A stretch of 64,000 nucleotides of DNA from positions 62,001 to 126,000 of the forward strand of contig MU394092.1 of NCBI GenBank assembly GCA_022578605.1. The letters run 5' to 3'. The DNA is from Camillea tinctor (lineage: Eukaryota; Ascomycota; Sordariomycetes; Xylariales; Xylariaceae). Positions 49,600 through 61,937 of the stretch are shown piece after piece; the first letter of the stretch is position 1, and each line of letters begins with the position of its first letter. Position numbers and translations under genes: made by a program. A model generated the notes under the pieces. That model made no database searches. It saw nothing but the letters and a program-made list of their open reading frames with translations, and was not told where the DNA came from.

Positions 49600-50948
49600 T
49601 TTCGATATGTGGTGAGTGTCTTGTATCATCGTCCGCCTTGAAGGGCTCTCTAGGACTAATATTACAGGTTTTGACATTATTTTGGGCATCTACGCAGCCA
49701 TGCGTTTCTATTAGGCCTCACCTTAGCCTAGCTCATGTTGCATTCGTATTGTTCTTGATATCAACCACAATGACCTGACTGGCCATGCGTGACTTGTCAA
49801 TCTCAGAGTTTTCGCTCTATCCCCAGGAAACAGTCGCTTTAGAGCATCGAATTACCTTAGCAGATGTATGTGCTATGGGGCTCGTCATAATTTGTTTGTA
49901 GGTACCTAGACTCATCCACGTATTCCGCCGTGTGGTATGGTCAGTCAAATGTCCTGTCACAGTTATTGGTGCTGACGGTAGCACAATTATAACAATGAGG
50001 GGCCAAAAATATATTATACCCTGTTAGGAGCCTCGTAAGTACGTATTACAGCAAATCATCAAATATTCACTTTCTTTAAGATAACACCTCACATATCGGA
50101 CCCAGCATATGATAACCTTAACCGCTTCCAATAAGGTAATGTTGGGGGGTTCGATATGAAGCCAGGATTAATAGCAATATGTTTCATCAAGATTGAGCCT
50201 TATCTTTCTAAATCTTAGGTCTTAATCTGAGGATGCTGCACTCCTTTTATGCTGGCACCTATTTCCTGTTCTGGTAGTAGTTACTTCCGTTAATTATCGC
50301 CGATTGCTCTCTTCATTCTTGCCCAACCTGTTGCTGTATTCTGCATTCTTACCTAACTAGGTACCTACCCATTTCTAATTCACGACTTCGGGTTTAGATG
50401 CAACTAAACGGAAGCCCTTCTTGATAGTAAGCCCACCCTACTTCAATTAAAGCGTTTGTCACTTTCGACTGCTGGGTCGAAAAGCACCATTCTTTTATGC
50501 CAGAAACTGAGCTATCTCACAACGAAGACCATGGCCTGGCTTGCATCGTAGCCTAAGCGAGAGAAAGCAGACTCAGAATACGAGAGCCCATGGAAGACTT
50601 AGGTCAATCAAAACAGCCTCTGCGTGTCAAGTATATGCATAGCTACGTGGAGCTTAGAGTTGATATAGACTGTTCCACCCATTCACCCATATGCATCATG
50701 TTAGTTGCCTCGAAAAGAGACATTCTTGACACCCAAATGATAGTATAGAGAGTATTGTAATAGATTAATTCTGCTGGTCATAGTAAGGCCACCTGCTAGG
50801 CCGGCCCTCAGTTTCAATAGGTAGGGTGAAGGCAATCTTAGAGTATTCAGTAAAAGAACGAATGCAAGAAGATTATATGCCCTAGTCGAAGCTCTTATTG
50901 AATATTGCCGAGTTAAAAGCGCGTACAGACTAGCCCTAACCCCCAGCT
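49600..50948. other. Intergenic, no gene seen
   Basis: About 1.35 kb between two minus-strand genes. The minus-strand frame at 50701-50955 overlaps the end of the arabinofuranosidase gene and has no support as a gene. Nothing else was recognised. Confidence 0.5.
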
Positions 50949-53354
50949 CTACCATTTCTGCTTTATTGATCTATCCCAGCGGCGCTTCACTTTCGGTGCC
51001 GAGTCTAGGACAGCCACGCTCAAGTTAGGTAAATTGAACTGGAAATTGCCTTGCTCATCAGATGTGACTGTTTGTGTGGAAGTCTCCACAACATTAATTC
51101 CAGTAAAAGGATCGTTAATGCTATAGGCGTTCTCTGGTCCTGTCAGTATAGTCAACTCTGCTTCAGTTCCCGGTGCAGCGCCTTCAAATTTCAATTTCAC
51201 AGGCACATCGGCTCCATCAGTTGAATTATATACGGCTGCCTTGAATACGTGTCCTCCCGTCTTCTCATTTTTACCGGCTACATAGTAAAGAGGGTCGAAA
51301 TCGGCCGTGGCGGGGAGGGTTTCGGTCATTATATGAGCGGCCATAAGCTGTTGTCTCTTATTAGCATTTCATACCGATAGCTGAGAATGGATAAGTTTAA
51401 CTTCTAATTTGATTGTAACTTACCTCCCAAACATACCAGCTCGTAGATCGAGTGGTCATAGCCGGATCTGCCGCAAATTGCAACATAGTTATGGACCACT
51501 GCCATCTATTCATATTGCGTATAATCGGTGCCTGGCGAGACGATTTAGCAATTGATTTTCTGGCTCCTTCAGGCGGTATTACGAACATAGGCCACTCCGA
51601 TAATTCGGTCTTGGTTACGCTCGTAACCAATCAACGCAACAGCCTCTCCAACCGCTCCTCCCCACCTATTGCCATGAAAACGGTCAGTCAAAATTAGGAG
51701 GTATATGGAGGTTTAGGTTATCATACCAAGGGAATGGCATCAGCCCTGCGTTCCAACCACTTCCACCATTTGGATGTGCAGACGCCATCTCGCCGATCAA
51801 ATGTGGTGTCGCGACGTTATCGAACTTGCTAAATTCAGATACAAAAGTGTCTGGTTCAGCATAGAGATGGTAGTCACCACCGCCTGGTGCAGGGATATCA
51901 TAACCATCATAGACTGAACCAGAGGATATGACCTGAATGTCTGGGTACGCCGTGTTGATTGCCTCAAGGAACATTGGGAAGCGGTAGTTCTTAAACGTAT
52001 CCCAGCCTTCTGGTGCGCCTGCGAGCCAGTCTTCGTTACCAATCTCCACGTATTTGAGAGTCCAAGGCTCCGGATGGCCCAGCTCAGCTCGGAGAGATCC
52101 CCACCTGGAGTCAACTGGGCCACGGATAAACTCAATCTCATTGAGAGCATCGTTTATGAATTCTTGTAACTGAGCCTGTGGAGTTATATCTCCGTTGAGA
52201 GCTAAGCCGTCCCATACAGCCAGCACTTTATTATGGTTAGAAGATGCATCATCTAAACTATTCGAGGCCCTAGAAACTTACCTAGTTCCATACCAACATC
52301 CTCTGCGAATTCAAGATATTCCATTAAGCCTAAGCCGTTGGTCTGCTGATATCCCCACACCCCTGAAAAGCCAGGTCGATCCTTCAGGGGGCCGATTGAG
52401 TTCTTCCAGTCCCACCACGAGGTGTTCGTATTACCCTCCAGCATGTTTCCACCGGGAATGCGAAAGAGTGTCTGGATAAATGAGTCGGTCTGGGCTCCAA
52501 AGCAACGAGGAGCTGGTTCTACTTACTGGGTGAAGTTGTTCTAGAGCTTCTGCTAAGTCAATGCGCATTCCATTCTTCCGATCCTTATAGGTAGGGGGGA
52601 ATAGGCTGATTAAATTGAAGTCTAACGAATCGCCGCTGACACCCTGTCATGTATAAGCATTAGGTCACGCGGACTTTCTCCAAAGGTTAACGTACCGAGG
52701 CCTCGAAGGTGATTGCGAACGTGTTATTAGAGTTGGAAGCACTCTTGGAGGGGGTTAGTTCGAAGCTGTGTTCTGTCCATTGGTCATTCTGTGATTGTGA
52801 TGGTATCGAAACCGACCCGAACTCTTCTCCGGTCAGATTAGACCGCAACGAAGCTGTGAAAGAACCAGTGTATCCCCCCTTAACCCAGAAAGAACCCGTG
52901 TATTTTTGTATTTTGACATCCATCCCCCAGAAACCAACATTGAAAAACCCGACCTCGGTGCCTTCGCTCTTTGATACAGCAACATTCATTGAAGTAGTTA
53001 ATGCATCAGATAGTGGAGCGCTTGGGTTGTTATTCAGCGATAATTGGGCGCCGTTGATGGGAAACCAGGCGTCTAAAGAAGAGGAATGTCTTTCACTAGA
53101 CTGAAATGCCCGGTTGCGAATCAATTCGGCATATAAACCTCCATCACCCGAGTAGTTGATGTCCTTCATATGTGTTAGTTCTGGAAGATTTATCAACGCT
53201 TATAGAAGGGAGTAGCTTTACTTACTTCGTGAAGAAACCCATATTGGTGGCCGTTGGTAGCATTACCGCCTCCAGAGCTTACAGTGATGTCGACAGCGGT
53301 CGTGAATGGGGCAAAGCATATGCCAGTCAGGGCGATTAATGTAAATGACACCAT
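50949..53354 (-). CDS. Secreted GH51 alpha-L-arabinofuranosidase
   Basis: Releases terminal arabinose from arabinoxylan and arabinan outside the cell. Eight exons (minus): 53226-53354, 52696-53163, 52527-52643, 52282-52471, 51727-52225, 51587-51665, 51424-51531, 50949-51347; all introns are GT-AG, 52-76 nt; 662 residues. A signal peptide ([20 protein letters not shown]) is followed by GYFLHE-like/[21 protein letters not shown] typical of GH51. A carbohydrate-binding-like beta region precedes the barrel with [12 protein letters not shown], the acid/base Glu in VEIGNEDW and the nucleophile Glu in [22 protein letters not shown] and the C-terminal beta domain complete it. The intron ending at 51532 removes an in-frame stop. 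All catalytic residues are present. Confidence 0.92.
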
Positions 53355-55387
53355 ACTTTCACAAAGAACTCGGACACGGCTCTACTAATAGACACCAACT
53401 ACAAGATACACGAACTAGCAGCGAAGTAGGTTACACGACACTCCTGAATTATATACTATTAGTAAACATGGGTGGGACATTGGGGAAGTTGGGGAAGCAG
53501 AGAGCCAAGTTTCTTGGACTAGCTTCAATACAACGCAATAGCATGTTTACAACGGTGGAATTTTAACCTCGTTATGGCAATCCCCGATATGCGGTCCTAT
53601 CATATTTCGGGTCGGTTACCAAGAATCTGGGCACATGGCGGCAGGACAAGAGAATCTTGCAATAGCGTCAGGAACCATGCTGTTGGCACACTCGTTTCGG
53701 TTGCTTCAGTACCGAATGCAACATAAACCAGCTATGATCATCAACTATATCGGAGACTTCTCTCACTGGTGGAATAGCATCGCTTTTTCAGATGGGGTGC
53801 TTAAGGCGAATCCGGGGTTGGGTCCACTTCGCGTGCTAGGCAATACAAGCGTCACTTCCAGAAGTTGTTACGGCGCAAAGAACTTACGCATTGTCGCGAG
53901 ATGCATATAAGTGGGTTCTCCGTCCTTCAGGGGCCTCCTATATTTCCAAGTCTAAGCCTTTGAACCTCCCTCTCACAATAAGTTTGTTGCGAGAGCTGAT
54001 AAACCTAGACTCACAAGCAGACAACTCACTCGCAAAGATATTCATTAGCTAATTTTCTATTATAAAAGAGGCCCTTATGGTGCGCACAGTTCCGGGAGAT
54101 GATTATAGTAATATGCCACTCATAAATTAGACTATATGAAGCAATGGCAAATAGCGCTTTTCCTACCACCCAAAACATGGTAAGATAGTTCTTCGTTCTA
54201 CTTCATTCTGTCAAATGCCTATGATAGGATCTCTATATACGAGGGAGCAGAAATATACTAGCTCTATGTCTTGCCATATATGATGGCCAACACTGGATTA
54301 AGTTATATGATACTACCATGGGCAACCTAGCAAGAGCTTATATCACCAGGCAGACTAATAATACTACAGCTAGGTACTTATGAGACCACATGTTACACCT
54401 GAGACCTGTCTCTTCGTAACTATAGAGAGTAAGTGGAGGGGGGTTCTATAAGGTAGCTGGATAGCAAGAAAAGCAGAAAAAGGAACATGTGATATGCAGG
54501 TAGATAGTGAGGTATATAGTGGCGCAGATATATATGAGTTAAGCAGTTAAATTTACAATCCCGAACCTTGCCGCATCTGCTGATGGAAGCCTCGGTGCAT
54601 GTATTACGTGCATAGTGGCGTTGTTTTCTCACCTGTTCCCTTCTAGTTTAATTGATAATTGAAAGTGGCTTATCATCATAACGACGAACCCCCAAAGTAA
54701 GCTAATGTGTTCAATCTAAGCTAATTTATTGTTACTGGTAGCTAGGTTGGTGACCAAAAAATATGTTAAGGTTGAGCATTATTGAGATGCTAAAGAAAGC
54801 AGCATTAGAGAAATATCTACCTTGTGATCCCTAAAAACAACTCTACTTTGAACATGAATCTTTCAAGTGGCCAAGCGCTCATTGGTACAGCACAATAGTT
54901 TGGCCTACCTCCTAAGTAGTATCGTTCTTCTTCTGTTCTTCCCCGGTCTTTCTGCTCGAGTTAGTAAGTCTAGTTTTCTGTCCAGAATGTGTTGATTGCC
55001 TATTTTGAAAACAATTCAATACTTCTTTTTGAATGATATTAATTTTGTCTTCGTAAAAACTGCACTCCAGGACTATTCACAGTATTGAAACTCTCACTGT
55101 TCAAGGGATGTTGATAGCTAGGGTTATTTACCTGTTTACTACTACGGAAACCTAATCTTATTTATTTATTTTTAGCATTATTCGTGCCACTCGGAAATAT
55201 CTAAACATGGGTATGTACTACCGCCACTCCACCATAGCCATAGTATATCCTTCAAGTTGTGCTTTGATAGATATAAGCCGCGACAAGACCGCCTAGAACT
55301 CTGCATAAAACGAAAACAGCACTGTTTTTTTTATATTTGAAGATAGCTCTTTTCTGATAGCCTCGTTCCTGTGATCATGCGTTGTGT
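53355..55387. other. Intergenic, no gene seen
   Basis: About 2 kb. A TATA-like ATTATATACT sequence near 53447 could serve the arabinofuranosidase on the minus strand. The plus frame 53635-53910 has no recognisable domain and was not accepted. Confidence 0.5.
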
Positions 55388-55883
55388 TTACGCGCCACCC
55401 TCACGTTTTGCATATTCTTCTTCAATGGCCTCGGCATACTTCTCTTCAGGGGATCGCGGATCTTCGTGGAGTACACCCTCTTTTATAAGCGCTTCTGGGG
55501 TGGGGCGATGGGATATTTTGTCGTTTAGAGAGTCAGCACGCATGTGTCTCTCAAGCTAGATATCCCAACACATTATGAGTATAGATCCTCTGAAAAAGCC
55601 AGTCCAATGATTACGTACCTCCTTCTGCTTTTCCTGGAGACCCGGGGCGGCATTCGATGCAGGCAAGATGTTCTCTAGAACACAAGCTAAGTTAACATGG
55701 GAGCGAACAGGTTGATGACACTAGGTAAGTCGGCTTACTATGCACTAGTTCTGAGCGATCCGGGCGTTGCTTTAAGTGTTGCTCAAGCGAGTTTCTTCGC
55801 CCATTGTTGGAGCGGATAGGGGAGATTGGGGTCTCATCAACCACGGGCTCGGGAGCGGGAGCAGGAGCAGCATTGTCGGCCAT
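55388..55883 (-). CDS. RPEL-repeat protein
   Basis: Three exons (minus): 55739-55883, 55619-55674, 55388-55555; introns 64 and 63 nt; 122 residues. An Ala/Pro-rich start (MADNAAPAPAPEPVVDETP) leads into two RPEL-type repeats, LEQHLKQRPDRSELVHKNIL and LNDKISHRPTPEALIKEGVL, separated by a short helix (QEKQKELERHMRAD). The acidic tail is EEEYAKREGGA. RPEL motifs bind G-actin in animals; small fungal RPEL proteins of this size exist, but their role is not established. The frame read without splicing ends early and misses the second repeat. Confidence 0.85.
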
Positions 55884-58144
55884 GGTGAAAGGTGGAAGTA
55901 GAGTTTATGGTCACCCCGCTGGTTACTAAGTAGACACGATATCGGTGGCGAGAGATTGATATCAATTAGTTGGCTTTTGCCGTGGTAGTGGCAGTGACAG
56001 TGGTAGTAGCAGTGTTTTGGTAAATATTGGATAGACTCTGGCTGACTGTCTTACAGACCGATACTTGGAAGTGGAGGGTTTCGATCAACAAAGCAGTCGT
56101 CTTGATATAAGGCGGGGAACGCCGTCGCCACTTATAAAAAGCTTCCTATTTACTCCCGCCCCCCTTTCTGAAAGCGGGCACGGCGCGCCTAAAGCGTTTG
56201 TGGGTTGCTGATCTGCTTCTCTTTATTCCCCACATACTCCCCCTGTTTTACAGTGAAGTCCCCCGCAGGCGACGGTGTGTAGGTACTGTACCTTTACTGA
56301 CTTCAGTGACGCAACTACATGTCCTCACAAATCAACGATGCCCGAGAAAATCTACTTAACTTTTAAAATGCATAGGCTATCTATATTTAGACAAGTATCT
56401 TTATTACTAGGTATGCGCATACATAGTGCTTCCTAGCTATCTGACCATACGTCTAATCATGGAAGCTTAAAAGCAAATTTATACTTCAATAGTTCTAAAC
56501 ACTACATACGTGCTTGTGAAAATTCATTGTCATGTCAGGAGACGTGGCGGCATTGACAACAACATATTGTCGGGCCTTTGTCAGGCGTTAATATAAACGA
56601 GATCGAGGCGGTGAAAAGCTCCAGCTTGCAATAACAACACACTACGCGGGCATGGGTTTAGCTCGATAATAATTCAAGGGCACTTAGGTATACACTATAT
56701 AGCAAAGATTAAGTATCTGTTTCTAATGCGATGTTGAAACCTACACGTGTTTTGATGTTCTGGTAAATTTGTAGATAGTACATACTGTCGTTGAAGTACC
56801 TGGTCTTCACTTTCAGGTCTCTGAGGAGCTGGATTGGATGGACTTCATCTTCATTGTATCCCTGTAGAACTGACTAGGACGTAATGCGCACGCCAAGTCA
56901 GGGCGGGCCATTTCGATGGGGAACACCAACGGTCAAACCTCTGCTCCTCCACTTGGTGCCTACTAGACACATAGGCAGGCTGGCGTCAGAAAAAAGTTGA
57001 CTCTCCCGCATGAGCCATCTACTTCTTCGATTTCGATGTACACAATTACACTTACAACAATGCATCCAAAGGTTCATTTAAAATTGTTAAAAAAAAATAA
57101 TTTTTTTTTTTTAAAAAAAAAATGAACTATTAAAGGCTTTGTAAACATGTCTGTATTTTTTAATATTTTTATTTTCAGTATTTTTGCGGATATAATGAGG
57201 TTTGACCAAAAAGGGGTTAGATCCAGAGAGTCAACATTTTTCTGACGCCTTTCTGATAGGTTAGTCTGTTACCTAGGTAGTTAATCATTAATATTGAGAA
57301 GAGGTTTTATGTAATGCTACATAAAACACTCATAGTCCTAGCTCCAAGGGCTCTAGGTTGATGACTCAATGCCTATACTCTAATACATCTTCAATACACT
57401 GTAAATCTCATCTAATGTCATAGGCGTACTCTACAGCGTGTATAAATCTTTCGAGCTTCTACAAAGAGAGGCTGGGAAATTACCTAGTCACGACATTTTA
57501 CCAAAATACATTCAACCTTAAACCTGACAAGCCCCAGCCTGCCTCCGTTAAGTCTAGGTATAAAAAGAAACATATTTTCGACTGCTTCCTTGCAGTCTTC
57601 TGTACGATAGTCAACCCTATGTTTGCCTTCAGGACTGAATCGCCTACCTACTACAAAATCTCGTGTAGTGGAACTTATGTAGCATCATACCCCCACTTCT
57701 GCAACGTTGTAGTCCCAGTGAACGATCATCACCAGGATTATTGTGTGGGGAAATAGGTTCAGATTCAGACGCACATTTTCCCTCCTATTTAGAAAGCATA
57801 GCGAGCAGTTATATAGATCAACTTCATATATAACCAATATAAATTAAAAATTTGTCTACGGCGTTTAGAAATGCCCAAATACAAAATATCCTTTTTGATT
57901 TATTGGTAAGCCCAAAACTGTATCGAATCGCCGGCTTCGGCTTGCGTGTAAATTAGATGATACCCCGAGTCGCATGTCACTATCAAACGCCAACCGGTGT
58001 GAGAAGGTACGGTCCAATTGGTAAACTCTCCCATCAATACTATTTGTAAAGCTGTCACTAGGACTACTCAAGTACATACACATATGTACAGTGCCTACAA
58101 TAGCCACAGCTAGCCCTTGGATATCGCAATGTTTCTCTAGAAAC
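55884..58144. other. Intergenic region containing a foldback element
   Basis: About 2.3 kb without a gene. The main structure is the inverted-repeat element at 56982-57249. The rest has mixed composition, with a promoter-like C/T-rich part at 56200-56260 upstream of the RPEL gene. Confidence 0.5.
56982..57249. mobile_element. Foldback/MITE-like element, 268 bp
   Basis: The ends are 24-bp inverted repeats (56982-57005 and 57226-57249) starting GGCGTCAGAAAAA and continuing GTTGACTCTC, with one mismatch. The centre contains A and T runs (57087-57122) that form a second small palindrome. No coding capacity and no clear target duplication were found. It may be a miniature inverted-repeat transposon or another hairpin-forming repeat. 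Confidence 0.6.
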
Positions 58145-58791
58145 TTAATATGTAGCAGTGCACTCAATTTCGACATCCACGTTGAGAGGCAGCGTCTTAA
58201 CCGCAACACATCTACGTCTAATTAGAAGGGGGGGGGGGGCGTTCGATTAGAGTTTCAGGTAACTTACGTTCTGCAGGGCTTTACATCTCCCCAATACTGA
58301 GAAAAGTTCAAAGTTAGTAATTACTTTTGCGAACATTAAGGCGTGTCTTGGAAGGGATAATTAACCCGGGAGATAATATGATAGCAAATGATCAGAAAAG
58401 ATGGAAGGCAAAAGAAAAAAAGGAGAAGAAGCATTAACCTGGCTATAAATCTCGTTCATGGCAGCAAAGTTGTCCATATCAGACAGGAATACGTTGACTT
58501 TGACCACTTTCTTAATATCAGAACCAGCAGCTTCGAGGATTGCTGTGAGGTTTCTAATGCATTGATGCTATGAACAGAGATGATGTTAGCTAAGATTCCC
58601 GCTGTAATATATCTATCGTGTGACTTAACGGTGTGTGCCTGGATATCTCCATCGACGATCTCCATGGTTATTGGGTCCATAGGCACGGCTCCTGACACAA
58701 AGACGAAGCCATTGGCCTTGATAGCCTGACTATAGATACCTGGAAGAGCCTTAGGGGCCTGATCCGTAACTACAGCAATCTTCTCGGCCAT
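58145..58791 (-). CDS. RidA family protein (YjgF/Hmf1/Mmf1)
   Basis: Enamine/imine deaminase that detoxifies 2-aminoacrylate-type intermediates of PLP enzymes. Four exons (minus): 58630-58791, 58439-58567, 58268-58296, 58145-58211; 128 residues, the family's normal size. Landmarks: MAEKIAVVTDQAPKALPGIYSQAI, GFVFVSGAVPMDP, HQCIRNLTAILEAAGSDIKKVVKVNVFL, CRTCVAVKTLPLNVDVEIECTA. The Arg in the CRTC segment is the usual substrate-carboxylate ligand. Exon 3 is only 29 nt. Intron 3 contains a run of about 12 G and has two in-frame acceptors six bases apart; the downstream one gives the conserved RTCVAV. No mitochondrial presequence is evident, suggesting a cytosolic form. Confidence 0.9.
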
Positions 58792-59660
58792 TGTTGGCGA
58801 GTTTCGTTTTTATTTCTTGTATATTGCTTTTGGAAGAGGGCGGGGGCTTAGGATTGGCCGCGGATAACCGGCTGAAGATTGATAGTAGTCTAAAATATAT
58901 AGGGGTTAATTCTATCCCACAGCAAGTCTTATTATGGCAAACATACGAAATAAGTCGAGTACCTCGCTGGCGATAGACGAGCAGGTGAATGACCATACAC
59001 TCTTGGATATATATTTTACTCTGTTGGTTTAATATATATGCACTATTTCAGTTTTGTTCCTCAAGCTGCGGGGGTTGATCGTATAGAAAGGCATGTGGGG
59101 GTCTTTTAAAGAGCTATTTTCAATCTCCGCACTTACCCTTCCCCCTCCTTTAACCAGCTCGTATGACCCCCACGTAAGTTACTACTATCGGGTACCTAGT
59201 CTTGTACATCTTGATGTGTAAGGTATAATTAACCCATAACCATATGTTTACAGTTACATCAATGGTCATATTCCGAACTATAGCATGATAGCAATTAAGC
59301 TAACTTAGGGTAGTCCCTCCACCTGATAAAGTTGTTCAAGATATCCTGTCAGGGAATGGAATCCCATGTCCTCTTATTGGGGAACCAACAAAATCCTGAC
59401 CTAGGTGTTGCATGTATTGAGCAGTAACAACAAATAACGATCCAGTGATCTTCCGGGTAGTCCTACTCGTAATGGAGTGCGTATCTACATATGATAAAGA
59501 ACTATAAGACCACCTTCCCCTCCCACCCTGCGATTCCTAAACTTACCATCGATTATATAAATATCACGTCGTTGATGTTCTACTGCGGATTTTTTTTGTC
59601 GCACCGCTTTCTATATTCCCACTCTATACGCATAACAATCTCGTATTATTCCTCGTCATC
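58792..59660. promoter_or_regulatory. Divergent promoter region of RidA and MFS genes
   Basis: An 869-bp interval between start codons at 58791 (minus) and 59661 (plus). TATATAAA at 59554-59561 lies 100 bp before the transporter start. No binding sites were assigned. Confidence 0.45.
59554..59561 (+). promoter_or_regulatory. Candidate TATA box of the MFS gene
   Basis: TATATAAA in an A/T pocket 100 bp upstream of ATG 59661, followed by a pyrimidine-rich leader. Confidence 0.4.
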
Positions 59661-61636
59661 ATGTCGGTTGTAATCCCTACTGTTGATTCGGGCTCGGCTA
59701 GGAACGATGCCATCTCGTACAATAAGAAGATCACTGATGATGCTGAGAGCAATCACGAAGCAGCTCAGGTTCCAGAGGGAACGGTTCAAGTCATCGACGG
59801 TTCTGCGGAAAAAGCCCTCTGTAGAAAGTTCGATTTGCGATTACTGCCTGTTCTTGCTATTATGGTAAGCCGCATTTCCCTAAAGTGTTCGTAGGTTAGA
59901 TGAGACTTAGGTTTCTAGTGGCATTTTAAATCTAATATATTACAGTATCTATTCAATGCCCTAGACAAGGGTAATTTGAGTAACGCGCAGACTGCTGGCT
60001 TGTCAAAGAGTAAGTAAACAATCCTTTCTATGCTAAATGATTAGAAACTGCATATGTCTAACTGACTATACGTAGATCTAGGATTCGAACCCGGGCAATA
60101 TAATATAATTATTGGTATATTTTTCGTCCCATATGTTATTTTTGCAGCCCCTATTTCAGGTAAGCAAGCATTCCATTGTCAACGTACTAACCTAAATGCT
60201 GACATTCTCATAGTATGTTTCGATGACAATTCTCTCTTTGAAATGAATGTTTGTTAACAAATACTAGATGGTAGGAAAAAAGATTGGACCGTCTCGGATG
60301 CTTCCTATTTTAATGTTCTGCTTTGGTTCCTTTACTCTACTTACAGCAGCTGCGCATAACTACGGCGCCATCTTCGCCCTCCGGTGGCTCCTGGGAATGG
60401 CTGAATCGGCATTCTTTCCTCTGGTTATATACTATCAGACAACATTTTATAGACGCGGTGAGCTCGCGCGTCGCTTGGCGATCTTCTATGCAGCTTCAAA
60501 TATAGCGAATGCTTTCAGCGGGCTCCTGGCGTTTGGCGTATTCCAGATCAGCTCACATTTGGTAGACTTTCCGTGGAGATGGCTATTTATAATCGAAGGT
60601 AGTGTCACGGTGTTGTTCTCCGTTTTTGCATATTGGTATCTGCCCAAGAGCGCGGCCGAGGCTACATTTTTGAACGAAGAGGAGAAAGCATTGGCTTACC
60701 ATAGGATACACGTCGACAGCTCATCTATCGTCAACGAAAAATTCGACTTGAAAGACTCTCTCAAGATTTTTACGAGACCTTCCACCTATGGTTTTCTCCT
60801 CATCGAAATATGCCTAGGTGTACCTTTACAAGGAGTTGCTTTATTTCTGCCTCAAATCGTTCAACGCATAGTAACCAACACGGTCATGACTAACCTATAT
60901 ACTGTAGCTCCGAACATTACGGTGAGATAAAAGATCCCAATTAATACCATGATATTACCACGTTACTGACTTGATCTCATTTCTAGGGTGCTATAATGCT
61001 TCTGATACTGGCATTTAGCTCTGATTATCTGCGGATTCGATTCCCGTTTATCTGCCTGGGCTTCGCATTTACCTTCATTGGATTTATTATTTATGCCGCT
61101 ATTCAAGATATTCAATCGCAGATACGAGTTGCCTACTTTGCAACTTTTATGATGTGTTGGGGCACTTCAGCACCGTCTGTTTTATTAAGCACCGTAAGAC
61201 CCGTCTCGTTCATTTTAAGGCTCGCGGCGCTGCTTGAACAGCTCTCGAAAACTACGCTTCTATATATCTGTGCAATGCACTATATATAACGATACAAATG
61301 CTGATGTGAAACATGTAGTGGTACAACAATAATGTGGCTCATGAAGGCGAGCGGTTAATCCTGACTTCGGTTGGAGTGCCCTTAGCAAATCTCATGGGGT
61401 TAGTAGCGAGCAACTTGTTTCGTGAGCAAGACGCACCTAAGTACGCACCAGCCCTGATCGCAACAGCATGCTTTGGTGCATTTGGGTGCCTCGTAGCCAC
61501 ATCTCTGGGTTTATACATGCTATTTGATAACAGGCGGCGGAACCGTCAGCAGGGTGTTTACCTAACAGCAAGAGAAGTACCTACATTAAAACTAAGAGAT
61601 GGCCCCAAAGTAAAGGAATTTAGATGGTTTTTATAA
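59661..61636 (+). CDS. MFS transporter, allantoate permease (ACS) family
   Basis: Twelve-helix plasma-membrane symporter for organic anions (allantoate, nicotinate or similar; exact substrate unknown). Exons: 59661-59864, 59946-60009, 60076-60158, 60268-60921, 60987-61193, 61319-61636; 509 residues in frame. Landmarks: EKALCRKFDLRLLPVLAIMYLFNALDKGNL in the first helix region, GFEPGQYN, FFVPYVIFAAPIS joined to MVGKKIGPSRMLP, RWLLGMAESAFFP, then YGFLLIEICLGVPLQG, and the family end LRDGPKVKEFRWFL. The PIS-MVG junction can only be made by treating 60159-60267 as a nested double intron. Divergent from the RidA gene. No obvious damage. Confidence 0.9.
60159..60267 (+). other. Candidate [D1,2] stwintron (nested twin intron)
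   Basis: Exon 3 ends ATT TCA at 60158. Base 60159 (G) is followed by a complete intron 60160-60213 with donor GTAAGC, branch TACTAAC and acceptor TAG. After it comes TATGTTTCG. Removing the internal intron brings G next to TATGT and creates a donor GTATGT for a second 55-nt intron ending TTAACAAATACTAG at 60267. Removing this joins TCA to ATG and gives PIS-MVGKKIGPSR, with no extra residue or frameshift. Any single conventional intron breaks the frame or adds an 18-residue insertion in a conserved loop. Confidence 0.75.
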
Positions 61637-61937
61637 ACTACGAGCACAGATAAACACAAGAAATGTTAAAAGTTTATTGAATTGAACATAGAGGTTAGAA
61701 GTGGTAGAGGAATAGTGGAACGGAGACATTGGCAATAGAGCAAGTGTGACATGCAGTCTCTACAATGTTACTGTCGATGCTCTTTAAACGCGTATGTATC
61801 ATTAAAAACATTTTTTTCTTTTCGAAATTACCTATGAATAACATCCTATTCTCAATGCTGTAATTTTAGTAAATATTTGCATCATGGTTGTGCTTCTTAA
61901 GTGTGTTCTGACCCTGCCTAGATTATAATGCATTTCT

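Noticed and set aside
53635..53910. Plus-strand frame of 91 residues as a gene
   Set aside because: No domain, no splice context and no neighbours supporting it.
60070..60110. TTCGAA-containing B-box-like sequence (GGATTCGAACCCGGG)
   Set aside because: It lies in exon 3 of the MFS gene and encodes LGFEPGQYN, a conserved piece of the transporter.
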